Source: Alphaproteobacteria bacterium
Lineage (GTDB): Bacteria; Pseudomonadota; Alphaproteobacteria; JABAAW01
Length of the DNA: 10,952 nucleotides
Direction: 5' to 3'
NCBI GenBank assembly: GCA_014239005.1
Contig: JABAAA010000030.1
Span: 1 to 10,952 of the forward strand
This document shows, one piece after another, positions 1-6,095 of this stretch (positions within the stretch are counted from its first letter, which is position 1; the number at the start of each line of letters is the position of its first letter). The notes beneath the pieces were generated by a model. It worked only from the letters and a program-made list of their open reading frames with translations, made no database searches and was not told where the DNA came from. The translations under genes were made by a program, and so were the position numbers.

Positions 1-285
1 GCTCGAAAAACGCACCTGCCAACTCGTCTCGTCTACTTCCGCGCCGCCTTGTGCGTATCGCGCGCGCGCCTCCGCCGAGAGAACCTTGATCCCTACCTCT
101 TGCAGCAACTTCTTCGCGCTCGCATCGATGTGGGCAACCTCGTCTGCAGACAAGATCTCCAGCGGAGGATAGGGGTTGGTCAGCTGCACATAGGGCGATG
201 CAACAGGCGATGCTGCCAAGCTCTCGCGCCGCGCACGCAAGCGCTGGAAACGTTGTTTGCGACCACTCGTCTCGGTGTTCGTCAT
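1..285 (-). CDS. Trimethylamine/quaternary-amine methyltransferase (MttB, COG5598) family protein, N-terminal part
   Basis: This is the first 95 codons of a leftward gene cut by the window edge. The ATG at 285 is preceded on the minus strand by a good ribosome site (AAGGAAAG, 5 nt from AGGA to ATG). After a basic N-terminus of about 35 residues comes the typical opening of the MttB family: NPYPPLEILSADEVAHID, then a helix and EVGIKVLSAEARARYAQGGA, leading towards the TIM barrel. Family members move a methyl group from trimethylamine, glycine betaine or related amines to a corrinoid protein or another acceptor. The catalytic barrel, and the position where methanogen and acetogen members carry pyrrolysine, lie outside the window, so substrate and mechanism cannot be judged. 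The divergent neighbour is a dimethylglycine/sarcosine-dehydrogenase-like enzyme, which supports a role in N-methyl amine breakdown. Family assignment is fairly secure; substrate is unknown. Confidence 0.85.
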   Translation of the reverse strand, partial: MTNTETSGRKQRFQRLRARRESLAASPVASPYVQLTNPYPPLEILSADEVAHIDASAKKLLQEVGIKVLSAEARARYAQGGAEVDETSWQVRFSS

Positions 286-305
286 CTCTTTCCTTCTCGT
301 CCACG

Positions 306-334
306 TTGTCTTGCAAGCCACGAAAGCGTAGAGT
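306..334 (+). promoter_or_regulatory. Candidate promoter for the FAD/GcvT oxidoreductase gene
   Basis: TTGTCT (306-311), a 17-nt spacer and TAGAGT (329-334) form a mediocre sigma70-like pair. Transcription would start about 25 nt before the GTG start at 366. It overlaps the candidate leftward promoter, so the two genes could compete for polymerase. Weak evidence. Confidence 0.22.
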
Positions 335-353
335 AATGCTCGACCAAAGTCAA
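325..353 (-). promoter_or_regulatory. Candidate sigma70-type promoter for the MttB-like gene
   Basis: On the minus strand TTGACT (353-348) is a near-consensus -35 box. A 17-nt spacer separates it from TACGCT (330-325), a weak -10 box. Transcription would begin roughly 35 nt upstream of the leftward ATG. The -35 box overlaps the ribosome site of the divergent gene. This is a pattern match only. Confidence 0.28.
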
Positions 354-365
354 AGGAGAAGCCTC

Positions 366-2855
366 GTGACAGACCGTCATCCCTCCCCCCATCATCCCCC
401 CTCCCCCCTCCCGCCAACATCGCCAACGTTTCCTGATCGGTTGAAGGTCGTCGTGATCGGCGGCGGCGTTGTCGGCTGCAGCGTGTTGTTCCATCTTGCC
501 AAAGCGGGTATCGAAGATTGCGCGCTGTTCGAGCGCAAAGAACTGACGGCAGGCTCCAGCTGGCATGCTGCAGGAGGCTTCCATGCTGTCAACTCGGACT
601 TGAACATCTCGGCGTTGCAAGCCTACACGATCGATCTCTACGACGAGATTCAGGAGCTTTCGGGGGTGGATGCCGGCATCCACATGACGGGCGGCATCAA
701 CATCGCCGCGACCGAGGAGCGATGGCTGTACTTGCGTTCGGAATGGGCGCGCCATCGCGTGTTGGGGATCGATTCGGAGCTGATCGACGCCGCCGAGATA
801 CGAGCGCGCTGTCCGATCGTCGAGACAGACGACATCAAGGGCGGGTTGTTCGATCCGAAGGAAGGATACCTCGATCCCTCCGGCACGACGCACGCCTATG
901 CGAAGTCGGCGCAGAAGCTGGGGGGACAGATCTTTTTGCACACGAAGGTCGAGGCGTTGGAGCAACACAGCGAGGGTTGGCTGGTCAAGACGAACAAGGG
1001 CGAGCTGATCGCAGAGCATGTCGTGAATGCAGCGGGGTTGTGGGCGCGTCGGGTGGGAGCGATGGCAGGGGTGAGCCTTCCCGTGGTGGCGATGGAGCAT
1101 CACTATCTGATCACGGAAGCCTTGCCGAGTTTGGAGGCGATGGACGAGGAGATTCCCTTCGTCATCGATTTGGACGGCGAGGTCTATTTGCGTCAAGAAC
1201 ACAAGGGCGTGTTGTTGGGTATCTACGAGACGCCTTCGACGCCATGGGCGGTTTCGGGCGCGCCGTGGGACTACAGGGAGGACGAGTTGCTTCCCCCCGA
1301 TTTGGATCGTCTGGGGGAGACCCTGTCGAACGGGCTGAAGCGTTTTCCCGAAATCGAGCGCGCGGGGATCAAGCGCGTGGTGAATGGTCCTTTCACCTTT
1401 TCACCTGACGGCAATCCTTTGGTCGGTCCTGTGCGAGGATTGCGCAACTTTTGGTGCGCTTGCGCGGTGACGGTGGGTTTTGCGCAAGCGGGTGGCATCG
1501 GTCGCGCCTTGGCAGAGTGGCTTACAGAGGGCGAGGCGAAGGGAGATTTGTTGGGCATGGATGTTGCGCGGTTCGGCGACTTTGCTACGCATTCCTATGC
1601 CTTGTCGACGGGCGGCGAGTTCTACGAGCGTCGATTTCGCATCGCCTATCCGAACGAGACCTGGCCTGCGGCGCGTCCGAGCAAGACGACGCCGTTGTAC
1701 GGTCGTTTCAAGGATCGCGGTGCGGTGTTCGGCGATTCGTTCGCCTTGGAGGTGCCGCTGTACTTCGCGCGCAGTGGCGAGAAAGCCGAAGAGACGCCCA
1801 CCTTTCGGCGTTCGAATGCCTTTCCTGCGGTGAGAGAAGAGTGTCGTGCGGTTCGAGAGCGCGTCGGTATCACGGAGACAGCGTCGTTTTCCAAGTACGA
1901 GGTTTCGGGCAAGGACGCGAGAACTTTCTTGGATAGGCTGCTCGCCTGTCGTCTGCCGCGGGTGGGGGAGGTGCGTCTTGCGCCGATGCTTTCTCCGAAG
2001 GGTTTTTTGCGCGGCGATCTGACGGTGGCGTGTCTTGCCGAAGATCGCTTTTGGCTGTTGGGATCGGGGTATTTGCAAACCTTCCACATGCGTTGGTTTG
2101 AAGAGATGGCAGAAGGGCAGGGGGTTGCGGTGCGCAATTTCTCCGACAGCATGATGGGTTTCTCGGTCGCAGGTCCTCGCGCGCGCACGCTTGTAGAAAA
2201 ACTGGTGCGCGAGGATCTGTCGAACGAGGCATTTCCTTTCATGGCAGTCAGGGAGTGTGATGTCGGGTTGGCGCCGGTGATGCTGGCGCGTCTTTCGGTC
2301 ACAGGCGAGTTGGGCTTCGAGCTGTACACGCCTTTTTCCTATCACGAGGCTTTGTACGATGCGCTCGTGCGAGCGGGTGAGGAGGAGGGGTTGCGCGATT
2401 TTGGCGGCTACGCGTTGAATTCGTTGCGCCTCGAGAAGGGTTTCGGGATATGGTCTCGTGAGTTCACGCCCGACTTTACGGCGGGCGAGAGCGGTTTGTC
2501 GCGTTTCGTCGATTTCACGAAGAACGCTCGGTTCGTTGGGCGCGACGCGGCGTTGAGAGAGCGTGACGGCGCTCTGTCGCGTCGTTTGGTGTTGCTGGAG
2601 ATCGATGCTGCTGATGCGGACGCGTGGCGTTACGAGCCGATATGGGTTGGCGAGCGTTATGTTGGCTTTGTGACTTCGGGCTCCTACGGTCATGTTGTGG
2701 AGAAGAGCTTGGCCTTAGGCTATGTGAGCAGCGATGTTGTCTCTAGTGCGAACGACGAATTGGGGGTTCACCTATTGGGCGAGAAGCGCTCGGCGCGGCT
2801 TGTTGACGGGGGGGCGATTTGGGACGCGCGTGGCGAGCGCATGCGCAAGAGCTGA
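366..2855 (+). CDS. FAD-dependent oxidoreductase fused to GcvT aminomethyltransferase domain (dimethylglycine/sarcosine dehydrogenase family)
   Basis: The 829-residue product has the usual length and order of the dimethylglycine/sarcosine dehydrogenase family. A Rossmann FAD site (IGGGVVG, about 31-37) is followed by an acidic residue ending strand 2 (E56). A WHAAG motif holds H67, which aligns with the histidine carrying covalent FAD in dimethylglycine dehydrogenase. A DAO domain runs to about 385, then a linking FAD domain, then a folate-binding GcvT domain (about 480-730; SPKGFLRGDLTV, VTGELGFELYTP, LRLEKGFGIWSREFTPD) and its C-terminal barrel. Such enzymes oxidatively demethylate N-methyl amino acids and pass the methyl group to tetrahydrofolate. 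GTG 366 is chosen because AAAGGAGAA (352-360) sits 7 nt upstream; ATG 336 is in frame but has no ribosome site, and longer forms overlap the divergent gene. Residues 5-22 are a Pro/His/Ser-rich segment unlike the family. The exact substrate is unknown. Confidence 0.9.
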   Translation: MTDRHPSPHHPPSPLPPTSPTFPDRLKVVVIGGGVVGCSVLFHLAKAGIEDCALFERKELTAGSSWHAAGGFHAVNSDLNISALQAYTIDLYDEIQELSGVDAGIHMTGGINIAATEERWLYLRSEWARHRVLGIDSELIDAAEIRARCPIVETDDIKGGLFDPKEGYLDPSGTTHAYAKSAQKLGGQIFLHTKVEALEQHSEGWLVKTNKGELIAEHVVNAAGLWARRVGAMAGVSLPVVAMEHHYLITEALPSLEAMDEEIPFVIDLDGEVYLRQEHKGVLLGIYETPSTPWAVSGAPWDYREDELLPPDLDRLGETLSNGLKRFPEIERAGIKRVVNGPFTFSPDGNPLVGPVRGLRNFWCACAVTVGFAQAGGIGRALAEWLTEGEAKGDLLGMDVARFGDFATHSYALSTGGEFYERRFRIAYPNETWPAARPSKTTPLYGRFKDRGAVFGDSFALEVPLYFARSGEKAEETPTFRRSNAFPAVREECRAVRERVGITETASFSKYEVSGKDARTFLDRLLACRLPRVGEVRLAPMLSPKGFLRGDLTVACLAEDRFWLLGSGYLQTFHMRWFEEMAEGQGVAVRNFSDSMMGFSVAGPRARTLVEKLVREDLSNEAFPFMAVRECDVGLAPVMLARLSVTGELGFELYTPFSYHEALYDALVRAGEEEGLRDFGGYALNSLRLEKGFGIWSREFTPDFTAGESGLSRFVDFTKNARFVGRDAALRERDGALSRRLVLLEIDAADADAWRYEPIWVGERYVGFVTSGSYGHVVEKSLALGYVSSDVVSSANDELGVHLLGEKRSARLVDGGAIWDARGERMRKS
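381..412 (+). repeat. C-rich low-complexity tract inside the oxidoreductase N-terminus
   Basis: Five C-runs of 3, 6, 6, 6 and 3 bases, separated by single T bases or ATCAT, lie at 381-383, 385-390, 396-401, 403-408 and 410-412. They encode the Pro/His/Ser segment at residues 6-16 of the FAD enzyme. The minus strand therefore has enough G-runs to form a G-quadruplex, upstream of the leftward MttB-like gene. The C6 runs could also slip during replication. Confidence 0.75.
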
Positions 2856-2893
2856 AAGGTTAAAAAGCGCTGAAAGGTTAAAAAGCGCTGAAA
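2851..2893 (+). repeat. 18-bp tandem repeat spanning the stop codon of the oxidoreductase gene
   Basis: The unit GCTGAAAGGTTAAAAAGC occurs exactly twice (2851-2868, 2869-2886), followed by a partial third copy (GCTGAAA, 2887-2893). The first copy contains the true TGA stop (2853-2855). Because the unit is 18 bp, each copy puts another TGA in the same frame (2871, 2889). The gene end was probably duplicated by slippage or slipped pairing. Confidence 0.85.
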
Positions 2894-2944
2894 AACGGGG
2901 ACGTGCGGATTTTTGTGTATTGTCCTCTTTTTTTGTTTTTTTGC

Positions 2945-2973
2945 TTGCCCCCCTTGTCGCGCTGTTCTATAAG
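2945..2973 (+). promoter_or_regulatory. Candidate promoter of the ABC importer operon
   Basis: TTGCCC (2945-2950), a 17-nt spacer and TATAAG (2968-2973, five of six consensus bases) lie in the 208-bp gap before the binding-protein gene. This predicts a 5' leader of about 85 nt. A T-rich stretch (about 2927-2942) lies just upstream. No clear terminator hairpin was seen for the preceding gene, so read-through is possible. Confidence 0.38.
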
Positions 2974-3063
2974 AGTAGGTGGCGGGGATGGTACCTTGGG
3001 TTTTTGCTCGAAGGTTTTGGCTTCCTGCCTGAAGATTTCTTTTCATCCTATAAGGAGTTACCC

Positions 3064-4704
3064 ATGACAAAAGAAACCCCGAACGAGCATATCGCTTCGG
3101 TGAAACGGGAGTACGCGGAAGGGCATGCCTCACGCCGCGAGTTTTTGCGTTTCGCCAGCCTGCTCGGAATGTCCGCAAGCGCTGCCTACGCGTTCGTTGC
3201 AAAGGTGGAAAACCTGCGCTTCGTGCCGACAGATGCGCACGCGGCAAAGCTGCCACAAGGTGGCACGCTGAAGATCGCGATGCGTTGTCCGAAGATTTCG
3301 AGTCCGCACACATTTTCGTGGATCTTCGATTCGAACATCGTCCGTCAGTCCAACGACTACTTGGCAGTCACAGGACAGGACGGGATCACGCGTCCCGGTC
3401 TGCTGAGTTGGGAGCCCTCGGATGATCTGAAAACTTGGACTTTCAAGGTGCGCGATGTCAAGTGGCACGACGGTCGTAAATTCACCTCCGACGACGCTAT
3501 TTGGAACATCAAGCATGTCTTGAATCCGGAAACGGGTTCGTCGGTGCTGGGACTGATGAAGTCCTACATGCTGGACGAGAAAGGCAAAACACTTTGGGAT
3601 GCCAATGCCATCGAGAAGGTGGACGATCGGACCTTCCGTCTGAACTTGCGCGTTCCTCAGGTTACCCTTCCCGAACACTTGTTTCATTATCCGTTCGCTA
3701 TCCTCGATCCGAAGGAAGGAGGCAAGTTCGGCGTAGGTTCTAATGGAACGGGCGCGTTTATCCTGAAAGAATTCGAGGTGAACCGTGGCGCCGTGTTGGA
3801 GGTGAACAAAGGCGGCTATTGGGGCAAAAAACCCAACTTGGATCGCATCGAGTTCATCGACACCGGCGACAATCCCACCGCGGTCGCACGCGCCATGGGA
3901 TCGCAGCAGGTCGACGGCATCTACATCGGTGAGATCGAACAATACGCGCTCTACCAGAGCATGACGCATGCGAAGGTCTATAGCTTGGAAGCGGGTGCGA
4001 CGGGAGTTGCGCGTATGCAGGTCGATCGTCCCGAGTTCAAAGATCCGCGCGTGCGCAAAGCGATGCGCCTTGCCATCGATACGGACGCGATTCGCAAGAT
4101 CGCCTACCCGATCGGAGAGCAAGCGCAACATCATCATGTCTCGCCCACCTTTCGTGACTACCGCAAGCTGCCGCATTTCAAACGCAATGTTGCAGCGGCG
4201 AAAAAGTTGCTCGCCGAGGCGGGACATCCGAACGGTATCGACTTGGAGATTACGATCAAACCCCATCCCAGCTGGGAGGGCAAAGGTGTCGAGGGCTTGG
4301 TCTACCAGTGGGAGCAGGCAGGGATTCGCGTCAAGATCAAGCAGTTGCCGTCGTCCAAGTTTTGGGGCGTGTGGGATAAAGTGCCGTTCGGATTCACCGA
4401 ATGGGCACACCGTCCGTACGGATCGATGATCATGAACCTCGCCTATCGCTCCGGTGTGCCGTGGAACGAGTCGCACTACGACAACCCCGAGTTCAACAAG
4501 ATCCTCGATCAGGTCGACTCCACCCCCAGCCTCAAGAAGCGTAAAAAGCTCATGGGGCAGTTGGAAAAAATCATGCAAGAGGACGGTCCCATCGTACAGC
4601 CGGTGTGGCGGAAGCTCTTCATGGTCTACAACAAAAGGGTCAAGGGCTTCGTTCCTCATCCTACCCAGTACATCTTCGGAAACGAACTGGCCATCCAAGC
4701 CTAA
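3064..4704 (+). CDS. ABC transporter family 5 (peptide/opine/nickel type) substrate-binding protein, Tat-exported
   Basis: The 546-residue product has the usual length of a family 5 (SBP_bac_5) binding protein, the periplasmic receptor of Dpp/Opp-type importers. A twin-arginine signal is visible: SRREFL at 23-28, a hydrophobic stretch at about 31-46, and likely cleavage near AHA at 60. The mature part opens with the family strand PQGGTLKIAM and carries the signature LKTWTFKVRDVKWHDGRKFTSDDA at about residues 122-145, given here in two parts: LKTWTFKVRDVK and WHDGRKFTSDDA. Near the end WNESHYDNPEFNKILDQ is also typical. ATG 3064 is preceded by TAAGGAG at good spacing; upstream in-frame codons overlap the previous gene and its repeat. 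Leucine codons seem to favour CTG more than in neighbours, as in a well-expressed gene. The ligand cannot be read from sequence; the adjacent demethylation genes hint at an N-methylated compound or small peptide derivative. Confidence 0.92.
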   Translation: MTKETPNEHIASVKREYAEGHASRREFLRFASLLGMSASAAYAFVAKVENLRFVPTDAHAAKLPQGGTLKIAMRCPKISSPHTFSWIFDSNIVRQSNDYLAVTGQDGITRPGLLSWEPSDDLKTWTFKVRDVKWHDGRKFTSDDAIWNIKHVLNPETGSSVLGLMKSYMLDEKGKTLWDANAIEKVDDRTFRLNLRVPQVTLPEHLFHYPFAILDPKEGGKFGVGSNGTGAFILKEFEVNRGAVLEVNKGGYWGKKPNLDRIEFIDTGDNPTAVARAMGSQQVDGIYIGEIEQYALYQSMTHAKVYSLEAGATGVARMQVDRPEFKDPRVRKAMRLAIDTDAIRKIAYPIGEQAQHHHVSPTFRDYRKLPHFKRNVAAAKKLLAEAGHPNGIDLEITIKPHPSWEGKGVEGLVYQWEQAGIRVKIKQLPSSKFWGVWDKVPFGFTEWAHRPYGSMIMNLAYRSGVPWNESHYDNPEFNKILDQVDSTPSLKKRKKLMGQLEKIMQEDGPIVQPVWRKLFMVYNKRVKGFVPHPTQYIFGNELAIQA

Positions 4705-4712
4705 GCTCTTTC

Positions 4713-4770
4713 TGGCATCGCTCCTCTTCTTGGCGCAGAAATCTCTGCACGAGAAGAGGAGCAATCGCCA
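4713..4770 (+). promoter_or_regulatory. Intercistronic hairpin after the binding-protein gene
   Basis: GCTCCTCTTCT (4720-4730) pairs perfectly with AGAAGAGGAGC (4752-4762). Inside, GCAGA (4735-4739) pairs with TCTGC (4744-4748) around the loop AATC. Outside, TGGC (4713-4716) pairs with GCCA (4767-4770). No T-run follows, so it is not a standard intrinsic terminator. In many importer operons a hairpin here protects the upstream mRNA, giving more binding protein than permease; that role is inferred. Confidence 0.75.
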
Positions 4771-4904
4771 CGATGTGACACAGCAAGAGGGCAGAGGGCA
4801 GAGGGGCGCAAGGGAGGAGAGAGACAGAGGAATTAGATGGGGATGGGGAGACGGACAAGCGGGCGCGGCGGGCGGCGGCGGCGGGCAGCAGCAAGAAGGG
4901 GGCG

Positions 4905-5057
4905 CAGGGGAGCGCACAAGAGGGCAAGGGAGGATAATAGATAGAGGGATAATAGACCGGAAGACGCGACAAGGGGGCGCAGCAGGGGAGCGCACAAGAG
5001 GGCAAGGGAGGAGATAATAGATAGAGGGGGATAGAGGGGAAGACGCGACAAGGGGGC
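4905..5057 (+). repeat. Two degenerate tandem repeats of about 78 bp
   Basis: Copy A (4905-4978) and copy B (4983-5057) share a 29-bp identical opening (4905-4933 and 4983-5011) containing GCGCACAAGAGGGCAAGGG. They also share a 19-bp identical end, GAAGACGCGACAAGGGGGC (4960-4978 and 5039-5057). The middle varies around ATAATAGATAGAGGG with small insertions. A fragment resembling the opening (GGCGCACAAGCAGGGGG) follows at about 5068-5084. Confidence 0.85.
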
Positions 5058-5111
5058 AGGGGGGGGGGGCGCACAAGCAGGGGGACAAAACATAGGGGGT
5101 AAAAAAGGGGG
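5052..5111 (+). promoter_or_regulatory. G-run cluster with G-quadruplex potential upstream of the first permease gene
   Basis: Five G-runs lie within 60 nt: 5052-5056 (5), 5059-5069 (11), 5080-5084 (5), 5095-5099 (5) and 5107-5111 (5), with spacers of 2, 10, 10 and 7 nt. They are on the mRNA-sense strand and end 37 nt before the permease ATG. An RNA or DNA quadruplex, or slippage in the 11-G run, could change permease expression. The sequence pattern is clear; the function is inferred. Confidence 0.6.
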
Positions 5112-5148
5112 TAGAGAAGAAACGACGGAAGAGAATGGGAAGGGCAAG

Positions 5149-6081
5149 ATGGCTAAGCTGCTTTTTCGTCGTCTAATGTCGGTCGTGCTGATCGGATTGA
5201 TTATCTCGTTCCTGCTCTTTCTCGTTTTCGAAAGCGACAAACTGGAGGTGGCAGGCAAGGTCTTGGGTGCCTATTCGCTGCCCGAACAACGTTTGCTGTG
5301 GCTGGAGAAGAACGGTTACAACGAGCCCTTTCTTTTGCGCTACCTCCAATGGCTCGGCAAGTTTTTGATCGGTGACTGGGGAACCTCCTTGCAATACGAC
5401 ACGCCCGTTCGTCCCTATCTTATGGATCAGTTGAAGAACACGGCGATCTTGGGCGGGCTTGTATTTTCGCTCACCCTCGTCTTTTCGCTCGTGCTCGGCG
5501 TGATCTCGGGTGTGTTCGAAGGTCGTATGACGGATCGTCTCGTGTCCGGCTTTGCCGTGCTGACAACTTCGGTGCCCGAGTTCGCCTCCGCCACCTTGCT
5601 TGCAGCAGTCTTCGTCTTTTGGCTCGACATCTTGCCCGGCACCTCGACTTTTCAAGACGGCTTTCGCTGGATTGAACTCGTCCTGCCCGTCTCTGTGCTG
5701 GTGATCTACAACTTCGGATACTACACGCGCATGACGCGCGCTTCCATGGCAGAAGTCATGACCTCGCAGTATGTACGCACAGCTATCTTGAAAGGCATGC
5801 GCTTCCGTCGCGTCGTGCTGAACCACGCGCTGCGCAACGCTCTGATCGCCCCCTTCACGGTGATGGTCTTGCAACTGAACTATCTTCTTTCGGGGGTTAT
5901 CGTCGTCGAGGTCTTCTTCGCCTACAAGGGCTTCGGCAAGATGCTCTACGACGCGGCTCTGTTTGGCGACCTCTATATCTTGGAGGCGGCGACGATCATC
6001 GCGGTCGCCATCGCCGTGATGTCGCAGCTCATTTCGGATGTGGGCTACGCACTACTCAACCCGCGAATTCGCTTCAGCTGA
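5149..6081 (+). CDS. ABC transporter permease, DppB/OppB type
   Basis: The 310-residue inner-membrane protein has the layout of a DppB-type permease. TM1 is at about 9-27, followed by a periplasmic loop with YLQWLGKFLIGDWGTSLQYD (61-84 region). Hydrophobic segments follow at about 98-121, 134-162, 175-192, 234-257 and 278-297. The cytoplasmic EAA loop that docks on the ATPase is seen as YVRTAILKGMRFRR at 208-221, followed by HALRNALIAP. It would form the channel with the next gene product and accept ligand from the Tat-exported binding protein. ATG 5149 follows GGGAAGGGCAAG, a usable ribosome site. It lies after the repeat-rich gap, so its translation may depend on how that gap folds. The last codons are 14 bp before the next gene. 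Family is secure; substrate is not. Confidence 0.93.
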   Translation: MAKLLFRRLMSVVLIGLIISFLLFLVFESDKLEVAGKVLGAYSLPEQRLLWLEKNGYNEPFLLRYLQWLGKFLIGDWGTSLQYDTPVRPYLMDQLKNTAILGGLVFSLTLVFSLVLGVISGVFEGRMTDRLVSGFAVLTTSVPEFASATLLAAVFVFWLDILPGTSTFQDGFRWIELVLPVSVLVIYNFGYYTRMTRASMAEVMTSQYVRTAILKGMRFRRVVLNHALRNALIAPFTVMVLQLNYLLSGVIVVEVFFAYKGFGKMLYDAALFGDLYILEAATIIAVAIAVMSQLISDVGYALLNPRIRFS

Positions 6082-6095
6082 CCACAACAGAAAAA

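Larger units (their letters stand above)
4705..5148 (+). other. 444-bp non-coding, purine-rich gap inside the ABC operon
   Basis: This gap separates the binding-protein gene from the first permease gene, although the other genes of the operon are only 14-25 bp apart. In order it holds a long hairpin (4713-4770), a purine-rich stretch with CGG-type triplets (about 4861-4883), two degenerate repeats of about 78 bp (4905-5057) and a cluster of G-runs (5052-5111). Open frames across it on the minus strand give only Pro/Leu/Cys/Ser low-complexity translations with no known domain, so no gene is called. Confidence 0.8.

Noticed and set aside
198..365. Longer N-terminus for the FAD/GcvT enzyme (start at 198 or ATG 336)
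   Set aside because: The start at 198 would overlap the divergent MttB-like gene, and ATG 336 lacks a ribosome site. GTG 366 has a strong one (AAAGGAGAA) at proper spacing.
282..1202. Minus-strand open frame of 306 codons across the divergent gap
   Set aside because: It is antisense to the FAD domain and overlaps the start of the MttB-like gene. Nothing in its translation is recognisable.
1401..2693. Open frame of 430 codons on the minus strand inside the FAD/GcvT gene
   Set aside because: Its composition is rich in Arg, His and Gln with no recognisable motif. The plus-strand reading has continuous domain matches over the same bases.
2734..3063. Longer N-terminus for the binding protein
   Set aside because: It would overlap the previous gene and translate the 18-bp repeat and the promoter region. 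ATG 3064 has TAAGGAG in front and begins a sensible Tat signal peptide.
4905..5057. CRISPR-like array
   Set aside because: There are only two long degenerate copies with no regular spacers, and no cas genes nearby.
3130..5088. Long open frame of 652 codons on the minus strand, antisense to the binding-protein gene
   Set aside because: It is a shadow of the binding-protein gene and begins in the low-complexity repeat. Its translation shows no known domain, while the plus-strand product is a clear family 5 binding protein.
4833..5258. Small Pro/Leu/Cys-rich minus-strand open frames across the repeat region
   Set aside because: They stay open because the minus strand is pyrimidine-rich and has few stop codons. 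The repeat unit does not keep a single frame between copies, so a coding role is unlikely.
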